Shown here: positions 1 to 8,062 of the stretch, in pieces
How positions within the stretch are numbered: position 1 is the stretch's first letter
Layout of the letters: each line of letters starts with the position of its first letter
Source: Vibrio superstes
Lineage (GTDB): Bacteria > Pseudomonadota > Gammaproteobacteria > Enterobacterales > Vibrionaceae
Reading direction: 5' to 3'
Length of the DNA: 64,000 bases
NCBI RefSeq assembly: GCF_003569005.1
Contig: NZ_BCUR01000004.1
Location: forward strand, 2,557,575-2,621,574
The notes under the pieces: model-generated
What the model was told of the DNA's origin: nothing
What the model saw: the letters and a program-made list of their open reading frames with translations, nothing else
Databases searched by the model: none
Translations under genes and position numbers: made by a program

Positions 1-368
1 AGTTTGAAAAGCAGATGTCTCTTTTGTACATCACCCACGACATTGCCACTGCACGCTATATTGCCGAAGACATCGCGGTTATGTATGTGGGTCACATGGT
101 GGAATGGGGTGATACCGATGAAGTTATTGCCAACCCGCAACACCCATATACGCAGTTATTAGTCTCTGCAGTGCCCGATCCTGCCAAATCTATCCATGAA
201 AAACTGGCAGGTAATAAAGGTGATATTCCACTTTGGACTCCAGAATCTGCTGGCTGTCCTTTTGCTGGACGCTGCCTGCACGCTACCGATAAATGTAAAG
301 ATAAACTCCCTGAAGTCACTCAACTGTCCGATAACCACTTTGTTCGCTGTTACTTGCACGAGGGTTAA
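1..368 (+). CDS. Oligopeptide-type ABC transporter ATPase, probably (GlcNAc)2 importer (5' partial)
   Basis: This is the C-terminal part of an OppD/DppD/OppF-class ATPase; its reading frame is open to the left edge, so the start and Walker motifs lie outside. The ITHDIATARY stretch is the H-loop (switch histidine). It is followed by the family's C-terminal extension with the NPQHPYTQ motif and four cysteines (CPFAGRC, KC, RCY), an arrangement that holds an iron-sulfur cluster in some Dpp/Opp ATPases. The cytosolic protein would energise peptide or oligosaccharide import. The two genes behind it are a GH9 and a GH20 glycosidase, the order seen next to the V. cholerae chitin-disaccharide transporter, so (GlcNAc)2 is the inferred substrate. 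Confidence 0.85.
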   Translation, partial: FEKQMSLLYITHDIATARYIAEDIAVMYVGHMVEWGDTDEVIANPQHPYTQLLVSAVPDPAKSIHEKLAGNKGDIPLWTPESAGCPFAGRCLHATDKCKDKLPEVTQLSDNHFVRCYLHEG

Positions 369-385
369 GGGTGACTTCTGTTTTG

Positions 386-410
386 GCCCTCATTATTGGG
401 GGCTATTTTT
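386..410 (+). terminator. Intercistronic hairpin plus U-run between transporter ATPase and GH9 gene
   Basis: GCCCTCA (386-392) pairs with TGGGGGC (397-403), with one G-U pair and a TTAT loop, and is followed by ATTTTT. It lies 20 bp before the GH9 start codon. It probably works as a partial terminator that lowers enzyme expression relative to the transporter. Read-through is likely because no obvious promoter follows. Confidence 0.55.
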
Positions 411-429
411 CTATAAGGAATAACGACTT

Positions 430-2160
430 ATGCAGTTGTTAATCAATCAAATCGGCTACTCCACTACTGCCGATAAACAGGGTGTCCTGCTCTCTCCTCA
501 CCCTTTATCTCTACAAACCGTCGACAATACCGATATCATCATTGTGGATACAAAGACTCACCAAGAGATAGCCCGTGTACCGCTTCAACCCGGCGCTCAG
601 GTGGATCAATGGAATATAGGCTGGTGCTACACTTTTGACTTTAGCAAGCTCAACAAGAGCGGCACCTATCAGGCTCGCTTTGAAGGCTACGCATCGCACA
701 CTTTCGAGGTTCAACCTCAGCTATTATTCAAGCGCACCTTTTCTGATCTTTTGCATTATTTCAAATCGCAGCGCTGTAGCGGTATCTACAATCAAGCGGA
801 TCAACAAGCCACACTATTGGGCTCAGAGCGAACCATTGATGTCTCTGGCGGTTGGTATGATGCCTCTGGAGATGTAAGTAAATACCTAAGCCACCTATCC
901 TACGCCAACTACTTGAACCCACAGCAAATTCCTATGCTAGTTTGGAATCTGCTCTCTAGCCTAGACAAGCTGAAAACTGAACCAAGCTGCCACCCTTTTA
1001 CTCAAGCCCGCCTGATGGATGAGGCGCTATTCGGCGCTGATTTTCTAGTGCGAATGCAAGATGCAGAAGGCTTCTTCTACATGACTGTGTTTGACCAATG
1101 GAGCAAAGACCCTGCCCAGCGAGACATCTGCGCCTATAAAACCCAAGCTGGTATTAAGCTTGAGAATTATCACGCAGGCTTTCGCCAAGGAGCGGGGGTT
1201 GCCATTGCAGCCCTTGCCTCTGCTGCTAGGCTTGAACACTGCGGTGAGTTCAACAGTGAAACCTATTTAGAAAGAGCACAGCTTGGTTATTGGCACCTAA
1301 CAGAGCATAACCAAGACTACCTAGACGACGGCACTGAGAACATTATTGATGAATATTGCGCGCTACTGGCTAGCGTCGAGCTCTGTAAAACAACCAATGA
1401 ATCTCGCTATTTAGATGAAGCTCGTCAATGGACACAGAAGCTTACTGCACGCCAGTCTAGTGATGATTACTGTCACAACTTTTGGTCTGCCAATAGTGAT
1501 GGTACTCGCCCTTATTTCCACGCAGCAGAAGCTGGGTTGCCCGTTATTGCCCTATGCTGTTTTCTCGATATCGAGACAGATACAGCCATAAGAAGTCAGG
1601 TAGTCGACACCATCAACGCCTCAATGCTGTTTGAGCTAAGCATCTCTCAGAGAGTGGCTAATCCCTTTGGCTATCCAAGGCAGTATGTCAAGGATGTGAG
1701 TGGCGAGAAACGCGATGCCTTCTTTATTGCCCAAGACAATGAATCAGGTTATTGGTGGCAAGGAGAAAATGCTCGCCTCGCCTCACTTACCGCAATGGCA
1801 CATTTTGCGCTTCCTTATCTATCTACGCACTTGATCCCTCAGGTAAAAAACTACGCACAGCAATCCCTAAACTGGATTCTAGGTCTTAATCCCTATGATA
1901 TGAGCATGCTTGATGGGCATGGACACAACAACCCAGACTACCTCCCTGAGTTGGGCTTTTTCAATGCGAAGGGAGGGATTTGTAATGGCATTACCGCAGC
2001 CTTTGATAACCCGTTAGGCATTGGATTCAAACCCGAAGAATACGCCGATAACTTAGAGCAAAACTGGCGCTGGGGAGAACAATGGTTGCCTCATGCGGCA
2101 TGGTACCTATTAGCAATTGCCTATCAAACCAGTGATGAATTATCAGGAGACTCCCAATGA
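430..2160 (+). CDS. GH9 family glycosidase, probable exo-beta-glucosaminidase / chitobiose-operon enzyme
   Basis: This 576-residue protein has an N-terminal Ig-like domain (about 1-90, beginning LLINQIGY) and a GH9 (alpha/alpha)6 barrel (about 100-570). The GH9 nucleophile-activating aspartates are visible as WYDASGD (Asp144, Asp148), and the C-terminal acid region WRWGEQWLPHA supplies Glu550. No signal peptide is seen, so it should act in the cytoplasm on imported disaccharide rather than on polymeric cellulose. GH9 proteins encoded in Vibrionaceae (GlcNAc)2 operons are usually annotated 'endoglucanase'; a Photobacterium relative was shown to be an exo-beta-glucosaminidase, so GlcN-containing disaccharides are the likelier substrate. 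Its stop overlaps the next start (ATGA). Confidence 0.85.
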   Translation: MQLLINQIGYSTTADKQGVLLSPHPLSLQTVDNTDIIIVDTKTHQEIARVPLQPGAQVDQWNIGWCYTFDFSKLNKSGTYQARFEGYASHTFEVQPQLLFKRTFSDLLHYFKSQRCSGIYNQADQQATLLGSERTIDVSGGWYDASGDVSKYLSHLSYANYLNPQQIPMLVWNLLSSLDKLKTEPSCHPFTQARLMDEALFGADFLVRMQDAEGFFYMTVFDQWSKDPAQRDICAYKTQAGIKLENYHAGFRQGAGVAIAALASAARLEHCGEFNSETYLERAQLGYWHLTEHNQDYLDDGTENIIDEYCALLASVELCKTTNESRYLDEARQWTQKLTARQSSDDYCHNFWSANSDGTRPYFHAAEAGLPVIALCCFLDIETDTAIRSQVVDTINASMLFELSISQRVANPFGYPRQYVKDVSGEKRDAFFIAQDNESGYWWQGENARLASLTAMAHFALPYLSTHLIPQVKNYAQQSLNWILGLNPYDMSMLDGHGHNNPDYLPELGFFNAKGGICNGITAAFDNPLGIGFKPEEYADNLEQNWRWGEQWLPHAAWYLLAIAYQTSDELSGDSQ

Positions 2161-4037
2161 GCCTATTTCGTCTCGACCTAAAAGTGATTAATCAAACCGA
2201 GCAGCGCACTCGATTTTCAATGACCCTTAGTAACCACTCTTCACGGACACTCGAAGAGTGGACTCTCTATTTTTCTATTACCCGCTTTTTAGACGCGAGC
2301 AGCAATACGCAAGGTGAGCTCTCTCAGCTGGGTAGCTTTTGTACTTTGCAGTCACTGGCAACGCTGCAAGCTGGTGCTCAATTTGCCACTGAGTTTGAGA
2401 TGCCTACACCACCATTGCAGCTGCAGTGCGACGGTATTTTAGAAGCGTTTATTGTCGCATCAGAGCAGTATTCTGTGGATGTAACTCCTCTGCAGCTCAT
2501 TGAACCAAAGTCGAATCCACAACCTATAGCAAAGGTACACAAGGCGAGCGTTGGCATTATCCCTAAACCTCAAGAGATACACATTGACTCTGGTGTCTTT
2601 GAATTTGCCCATAATGAGGCGATATTCGTTGGCTGCGATCAAGCAAAACAAGCCGCTTTATGGCTGATTGAAGCAAAGCCTGAACTTGGCTTATCCCTAG
2701 GAAAAGAAGCAAACAAAATCGAGTTTAAGCGACTTGAAAGCTTACCTCACCAGTCTTATCAACTAGAGGTAACTAGCAACTCAATCACTCTATTTGCCAA
2801 TGACTACCAAGGGTTCAGCCACGGTGTTGCTTCCCTATTGCAACTGCTTGGCAATGGCACCAAGGCCACTTGCGTTCAGATATCAGATAGCCCTGTTTAT
2901 GACTATCGAGGAATGATGCTGGACTGTTCAAGGCACTTCCATCAACTAGATCAAATTAAATTGATCATCGATCAACTTGCCCGCTATAAGTACAACCACT
3001 TTCATTGGCATCTCACCGATGATGAAGGTTGGCGTATTGAGATCAAGGCCTTCCCTGAGCTGACCGATATTGGCGCATGGCGGGGCAAAGATCTGCCCCT
3101 TACTGCTCAGTTTAAACACATCGACTCCAAGTATGGGGGGTTCTATTCTCAAGAGCAGATCAAAGAGGTTATTGCCTACGCTAAATGCCGTGGGATCAGT
3201 GTGATCCCTGAAATCGACATACCGGGTCACTGCCGAGCAGCAATCAAGGCCCTCCCCCACCTTTTGCTCGATAGGGATGATAAGTCCATCTACCGCAGTG
3301 TGCAGCACTACACCGACAACGTGCTCTCACCTGCGCTAGAGGGAACGTATGAATTCCTCGATAGGGTGCTCGAAGAGGTTGCTGAGTTGTTCCCTGCCCC
3401 TTATGTGCATATCGGCGCTGATGAGGTTCCTGAAGGGGTTTGGACAGATAGCGAAAAATGCCAGGCTGTAATGACTGAGTACGGCTATTCTGATGCCAAA
3501 GAACTGCAAGGACATCTTCTGCGCTACGTTGAAAACAAACTCAGCAGTTTAGGTAAGCGCATGCTTGGTTGGGAAGAAGCTCAGTATGGTGACAAGGTTA
3601 GCCAGCAAACAGTGATCTATTCTTGGCAGAGCGAAGAAGCCGCCATAAAATGTGCCCGTAAAGGTTTTGATGTAGTCCTGCAACCTGGTCAATATACCTA
3701 TCTTGATATGGCTCAAGAATTTGATGCCACTGAGTCAGGGTTCTATTGGGCGAACATTACTCCGCTAAAACACGCTTATCACTATCGCCCTTTGAGCGAG
3801 ATCGAAGCAAGCGACCCTATCCAACAAAAGGTGTGGGGAATCCAAGCTGGATTATGGTGCGAACTCATTGATAGTGCCGAGCGACTGCAGTATATGGTAC
3901 ACCCAAGGCTGCAAGCCATAGCCGAGGTGGCTTGGACCAAAGAAACCAACAAAGACTGGAATGATTTCTTATCTCGTTTACAGCTTGATCTGGAAGGGTT
4001 AGAGGGCCGCGGTATCCACTACCGCAACCCTTTTTAA
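2157..4037 (+). CDS. GH20 beta-N-acetylhexosaminidase (intracellular)
   Basis: This enzyme of 626 residues removes terminal GlcNAc from chitooligosaccharides. A poorly conserved beta domain (about 1-130) and a GH20b-like domain (130-245) precede the TIM barrel, which contains the HFHWHLTDDEGWR segment (281-293) and the catalytic Asp-Glu pair in HIGADE (Asp422-Glu423) used in substrate-assisted hydrolysis. There is no signal peptide, so it is probably cytoplasmic, like its V. cholerae operon counterpart. The start overlaps the GH9 stop by four bases, so the two are translationally coupled. It converges on fbpC: the two stop codons share the palindrome TTAA at 4034-4037, leaving no room for a terminator. 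Confidence 0.92.
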   Translation: MSLFRLDLKVINQTEQRTRFSMTLSNHSSRTLEEWTLYFSITRFLDASSNTQGELSQLGSFCTLQSLATLQAGAQFATEFEMPTPPLQLQCDGILEAFIVASEQYSVDVTPLQLIEPKSNPQPIAKVHKASVGIIPKPQEIHIDSGVFEFAHNEAIFVGCDQAKQAALWLIEAKPELGLSLGKEANKIEFKRLESLPHQSYQLEVTSNSITLFANDYQGFSHGVASLLQLLGNGTKATCVQISDSPVYDYRGMMLDCSRHFHQLDQIKLIIDQLARYKYNHFHWHLTDDEGWRIEIKAFPELTDIGAWRGKDLPLTAQFKHIDSKYGGFYSQEQIKEVIAYAKCRGISVIPEIDIPGHCRAAIKALPHLLLDRDDKSIYRSVQHYTDNVLSPALEGTYEFLDRVLEEVAELFPAPYVHIGADEVPEGVWTDSEKCQAVMTEYGYSDAKELQGHLLRYVENKLSSLGKRMLGWEEAQYGDKVSQQTVIYSWQSEEAAIKCARKGFDVVLQPGQYTYLDMAQEFDATESGFYWANITPLKHAYHYRPLSEIEASDPIQQKVWGIQAGLWCELIDSAERLQYMVHPRLQAIAEVAWTKETNKDWNDFLSRLQLDLEGLEGRGIHYRNPF

Positions 4038-5059
4038 AAGGCCAGAAGTTGAGTTGGCGTTAAGGTAACGTCAACTCGGCTACCAATATCTAACTGTTCT
4101 ATGGAGCTAGACAGTAGCTTGTGTCCATCCACATCGATAACGTAGCGGAAGTGATCACCCATGAACTGCTGCTCTAATACCTTAGTCAGCCCCTCTGGAT
4201 TTGCCGTCAGTTGCAGATGTTGAGGTCTAAACAATATATGAGCCTGCTCATCGGTACTTTGCTGCTTAGATAGCGCTTTAACCACACCAAGGGCAGTTTG
4301 ATACAGCCCTTGCTCTACTTTGAGCCCAGGTAAATAGCTGCCACCACCAAGAAAGTCTGCAACAAATCGGCTTGAGGGATTGTGATACAAATCGCTCGCA
4401 GTGCCAAATTGCTCAATCACTCCCTTGTTCATCACTGCCATTTTATCGGCAAAAGCAAAGGCCTCTTCTCGGCTATGAGTCACAAAAATAGCGGTTACGC
4501 CTGCTTGCTTGAAGATAGCACGGATCTGAGCAATCAATTTATGACGTACTTGGGTGTCGATATTCGAGAAGGGTTCATCGAGCAATAGTAGATCAGGTTT
4601 ATAAGCAAGAGAGCGCGCAATAGCTACTCGCTGCTGCTGACCACCAGACAACTGATGAGGATAACGATCACCAAGCTCCTGAAGATGAACCATCTCTAGC
4701 ATTTGCAGAACACGTTCTTTCTGCACTTCTTTTGCCAACTCTTGAATACCAAAACAGATATTCTCCGCTACCGTTAGGTGAGGAAATAGCGCGTAATCCT
4801 GGAAGATCATTCCGATATTGCGCTGCTCTGGTGCAACCCAATGCTTTCCGTCATCAATAACGTTACCGTTAAGTTCGATATAACCTTTAGTGAGAGGCAA
4901 CAAGCCTGATATCGCCTTAAGTAGCGTGGTTTTACCACAACCACTGGCACCCAACAAACAGACGATTTCTCCCTGTTTAACCTTCAAAGACAAAGACTCT
5001 AGAACAGTCTGGTTGTCATACTTACAGGTGAGGTCTTTAATGGCTAAGGTACGGCTCAT
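4034..5059 (-). CDS. fbpC: Ferric iron ABC transporter ATP-binding protein FbpC
   Basis: This 341-residue ATPase belongs to the CUT1/FbpC-type class. The Walker A is GASGCGKTT (37-45), the signature LSGGQQQ (137-143) and the Walker B LLLLDEP (157-163), followed by the H-loop VTHSREEA. A TOBE-like C-terminal domain (about 240-341) follows. It powers Fe3+ transport through the FbpB channel. Its start overlaps the fbpB stop as TAATG, so it is the last gene of an fbpA-fbpB-fbpC operon. A thiamine or putrescine importer is the alternative, but the neighbouring binding protein has the iron-binding tyrosines and a Fur box. Confidence 0.9.
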   Translation of the reverse strand: MSRTLAIKDLTCKYDNQTVLESLSLKVKQGEIVCLLGASGCGKTTLLKAISGLLPLTKGYIELNGNVIDDGKHWVAPEQRNIGMIFQDYALFPHLTVAENICFGIQELAKEVQKERVLQMLEMVHLQELGDRYPHQLSGGQQQRVAIARSLAYKPDLLLLDEPFSNIDTQVRHKLIAQIRAIFKQAGVTAIFVTHSREEAFAFADKMAVMNKGVIEQFGTASDLYHNPSSRFVADFLGGGSYLPGLKVEQGLYQTALGVVKALSKQQSTDEQAHILFRPQHLQLTANPEGLTKVLEQQFMGDHFRYVIDVDGHKLLSSSIEQLDIGSRVDVTLTPTQLLAF

Positions 5060-6687
5060 TAGTGTGGTTGCTCCAAAGAACGGTTGACGATAATTAACGG
5101 AATCAATCCAACGAGCACAAGCAGTACTGCAGGCATCGCCGCAATTTCCAATTGCTCGTCAGAGGCAAAGTTATATACGTAGGTAGCGAGTGTTTCAAAG
5201 TTAAATGGTCGCAATAGCAATGCCGCATTTAACTCCTTCATTGACTCGATAAACACCAATAAAAAGGCGATCAATGCCCCACGCTTCATTAGCGGAATAT
5301 GCACGCGCTGCAGCATTTGCGTACTGTTACAACCCATAGTGCGTGCGGCCATATCCAATGACGGTGATACCTTGTTCATACTGCTCTCAATAGTGCCAAT
5401 GGCGACCGCAGAGAAACGCACAACAAAAGCAAATACGATGGCAAACATTGAGCCTGAGAAGATAAGTCCGGGTCTTCCCCAATCCATCGCCTTTGCAATA
5501 TCATTAATAAAATGGTCAGCCGTTAGTACCGGTACCATCACACCAATCGCAAGCACAGTTCCAGGAACAGCGTAGCCTAGAGAGGCTAAACGCACGAACA
5601 CATTGCTACTGGTTGTCGCAGATAAGCGATTATAGAAGTTCAGTACCACTGCGATAACCAAGGCAATCAATGCCGCCAGCACTGACACCTGCAGACTGTT
5701 CATCGCATATTGATAAAACTGAGTCGTCCAGCTTTCTGAAAAGTAACGATAGGCGTACTGACAAAGCTGAAGTAACGGGAAGATAAAAGCAACGGCAACA
5801 ATGGACCAACACCAGGTAACCGCTGCCCACTTTTTCCAGCCTTTCAGCTCATAACGGAAATTTTCATGGCTATTAAATTGATTTTGGAACAATTTCTGCT
5901 TGCGGCGGCTGTACCGCTCAGCACTGATCAGCAGAATAATCACCAACAGCATAATTGCTGAAATCTTAGCGGCTGCGCCTAGATTAGAGTAACCAAGCCA
6001 AGTATCAAATACCGCAGTGGTGAGAGTATTCACCGCAAAGTAACTGACAGTACCAAAATCACCAATAGCTTCCATCGCCACAAGGGAAAGACCAACGGCA
6101 ATGGAAGGACGAATAATCGGTAACGATATACGCCAAAAGCTCTGCCACGGAGAACACTTTAGCAATCTAGCCGATTGTAGAATGCTCACGCTCTGCTCCA
6201 TGAATGCAGCGCGACACAGCAGATAAATATACGGATAGAGAACCAAAGACAACACCCAGATAGCGCCACCTAAAGTACGCATATCAGGGAACCAGTAGTC
6301 TCCTGGACCCCAACCTGTGATGTCTCGCAAGAAAACCTGTAAAGGGCCGGCAAAATCAAACCAATCCGTAAAAACGTAACCGACAATATAACCAGGCATA
6401 GCCAGAGGCAGTACCATTGCCCACTGCAACACTTTTTCTGATGGAAGGCGACACATAGCCATTAGCCAGGCGCTTGGAATACCAATTAACAGAGACAGTA
6501 ACATCACTCCAAATACCAACCAGAAGGTATTTGAGACGTAGGTAGGCAACACCGTATCAAAAAGGTGGGTGAACAAGTCGTTATCACCACCGATACTGGT
6601 GTAAAAAATGGCTAAAATTGGCAAAACCAGTAGTACAGCTAAGAGTGCACTACTGGTTCGAAAAACGGGATACTTTTCTTTCATCAA
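5059..6687 (-). CDS. fbpB: Ferric iron ABC transporter permease FbpB
   Basis: This 542-residue inner-membrane protein is a fusion of two permease halves of about 260 residues. Each half has about six membrane segments and an EAA-type loop; EAIGDFGTVSYFA marks the first half and ESMKELNAALLLRP the second. That is the standard FbpB/CysT-like architecture for Fe3+ transport, so a single polypeptide makes the whole channel. It is separated from fbpA by 76 bp containing a hairpin, and it overlaps fbpC by one base (TAATG). Confidence 0.9.
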   Translation of the reverse strand: MMKEKYPVFRTSSALLAVLLVLPILAIFYTSIGGDNDLFTHLFDTVLPTYVSNTFWLVFGVMLLSLLIGIPSAWLMAMCRLPSEKVLQWAMVLPLAMPGYIVGYVFTDWFDFAGPLQVFLRDITGWGPGDYWFPDMRTLGGAIWVLSLVLYPYIYLLCRAAFMEQSVSILQSARLLKCSPWQSFWRISLPIIRPSIAVGLSLVAMEAIGDFGTVSYFAVNTLTTAVFDTWLGYSNLGAAAKISAIMLLVIILLISAERYSRRKQKLFQNQFNSHENFRYELKGWKKWAAVTWCWSIVAVAFIFPLLQLCQYAYRYFSESWTTQFYQYAMNSLQVSVLAALIALVIAVVLNFYNRLSATTSSNVFVRLASLGYAVPGTVLAIGVMVPVLTADHFINDIAKAMDWGRPGLIFSGSMFAIVFAFVVRFSAVAIGTIESSMNKVSPSLDMAARTMGCNSTQMLQRVHIPLMKRGALIAFLLVFIESMKELNAALLLRPFNFETLATYVYNFASDEQLEIAAMPAVLLVLVGLIPLIIVNRSLEQPH

Positions 6688-6697
6688 ATAACTTGAA

Positions 6698-6718
6698 AAG
6701 GCGTCCTAAAGACGCCTT
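6698..6718 (-). terminator. Hairpin between fbpA and fbpB (partial terminator)
   Basis: A perfect 8-bp stem AAGGCGTC / GACGCCTT with a 5-nt loop is followed on the minus strand by further T residues. Placed just after fbpA and before fbpB, it fits the usual pattern in which the periplasmic binding protein is made in excess over the membrane and ATPase subunits. Confidence 0.65.
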
Positions 6719-6763
6719 AATTCTAAACCTTAAATTTTATAGGTGTTTAACCCATGCAGTGTA

Positions 6764-7777
6764 TTACAGGTCAAACTTAGTTTCATCCAATAGCTTCACA
6801 GCAATCGCATGATTTTCAGCAATTTTCTCAAGTGCTAGTGTATCTGCTTTGAAGTCACCCCATGAAGCGACTAACTCAGAACGCTTCACGCCTTCTTTCA
6901 CTGGATACTCGTAGTTCACTTCTGCGTACATTTGCTGAGCTTTGTCGCCTGTTAAGAATTCCATCAGCTTCTGAGCATTGTCACGGTTTGGAGAGTGCTT
7001 AGCCATTGCCATACCACTCACATTTACATGTGTACCGTTAGATTCTTGACCTGGGAAGTTAATGTAAACTGATTCAGCCCACGCAACTTGCTTTGGATCG
7101 TTAACCATCTTGCCTAGGTAGTAGCTATTACCTAGTGCTAGGTCACACAAGCCCTCTTTAATCGCTTTAACCTGTGCACGGTCATTGCCTTGAGGCTTAC
7201 GAGCTAGGTTCGCTTTAACGCCTTCAAGCCAAGTTTTTGCTTCCGCTTCACCGTAGTGCGCCACCATAGAAGCCACTAAAGAAACATTGTATGGGTGCTT
7301 ACCGCTGCGAGTACAGATCTTGCCTTTGTATTCTGGGTTAGCTAGGTCAGTGTAATCAAAATCAGAACCAAGCTTGCCAACGCGATCACGCGAAGAGTAT
7401 ACGTTACGCGCACGTAGAGTCAGTGCAAACCACTCGCCTTCAGTATCACGGTACTGAGCAGGGACATTTTCATCAATCACCTTGCTATCAACACTCTGCA
7501 CAACGTCTTTATTGCTTAGCTCAACCAAGCGACTGATGTCTGTAGTCAATACTACGTCAGCTGGACTGTACTCACCCTCTTGAACTAGTTTCTCAGCGAT
7601 ACCTGTATTAGAGAACTTAACGTTTACCGTGATACCCGTTTGTTTAGTAAATTCATCAAACATTGGTTCAACCAAAAATGGCTGGCGGTAAGAGTACACG
7701 TTCACTTCTTCTGAAGCTGATGCGATTGGCGCGAATACACCGCTAATAGCAGCAGTCAACACAAGTAATTTTTTCAT
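6764..7777 (-). CDS. fbpA: Periplasmic ferric-iron-binding protein FbpA
   Basis: This 337-residue binding protein has a Sec signal peptide (MKKLLVLTAAISGVFAPIASA, cleavage near residue 21). The mature part starts with VNVYSYRQP and contains the paired tyrosines in GNSYY (219-220 of the precursor), which coordinate Fe3+ in the FbpA/FutA/HitA family. It would capture free Fe3+ in the periplasm and deliver it to FbpBC. It is the first gene of the operon, and a near-consensus Fur box lies 22 bp upstream of its start, predicting repression when iron is plentiful. Confidence 0.93.
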   Translation of the reverse strand: MKKLLVLTAAISGVFAPIASASEEVNVYSYRQPFLVEPMFDEFTKQTGITVNVKFSNTGIAEKLVQEGEYSPADVVLTTDISRLVELSNKDVVQSVDSKVIDENVPAQYRDTEGEWFALTLRARNVYSSRDRVGKLGSDFDYTDLANPEYKGKICTRSGKHPYNVSLVASMVAHYGEAEAKTWLEGVKANLARKPQGNDRAQVKAIKEGLCDLALGNSYYLGKMVNDPKQVAWAESVYINFPGQESNGTHVNVSGMAMAKHSPNRDNAQKLMEFLTGDKAQQMYAEVNYEYPVKEGVKRSELVASWGDFKADTLALEKIAENHAIAVKLLDETKFDL

Positions 7778-7798
7778 TCTAGTTCCCTTAATTGAAAG

Positions 7799-7813
7799 TG
7801 AGAATAGTTATCA
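7799..7813. promoter_or_regulatory. Fur box upstream of fbpABC
   Basis: TGAGAATAGTTATCA matches the 7-1-7 Fur consensus (TGATAAT-N-ATTATCA) at 12 of 14 positions. It lies 22 bp before the fbpA start codon, where Fur-Fe2+ would block the promoter. Confidence 0.75.
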
Positions 7814-8012
7814 ATGCGTTTATTATATTCAAGAACTCGTTTCAAACAATGATAAAAAACAACTAAATTGCGATTTATTTAACTTTGTTATCAATTTCTG
7901 TGATTCAGTCAGGCAAAAACAAGTCTTTAAAGATGGAGAGTGCTCCTGAAAACACCCAACATAGTAGATAAGTTCCACTAAATTACTCGAACTCACGTAT
8001 TTCATACACAAA

Positions 8013-8040
8013 AAAAGGCCTACTCGAAAGTAGGCCTTTT
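8013..8040 (-). terminator. Rho-independent terminator of glnK-amtB
   Basis: AAAAGGCCTACT / AGTAGGCCTTTT form a perfect 12-bp stem with a CGAA tetraloop, A/T-flanked on both sides. It starts 22 bp beyond the amtB stop codon on the minus strand. Confidence 0.9.
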
Positions 8041-8062
8041 GTTAAATAATTGATTTATCGAA

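Noticed and set aside
7829..8011. 60-codon minus-strand frame between fbpA and amtB
   Set aside because: No ribosome-binding site, no recognisable motif, AT-rich intergenic composition; it overlaps the Fur-controlled leader and abuts the amtB terminator.
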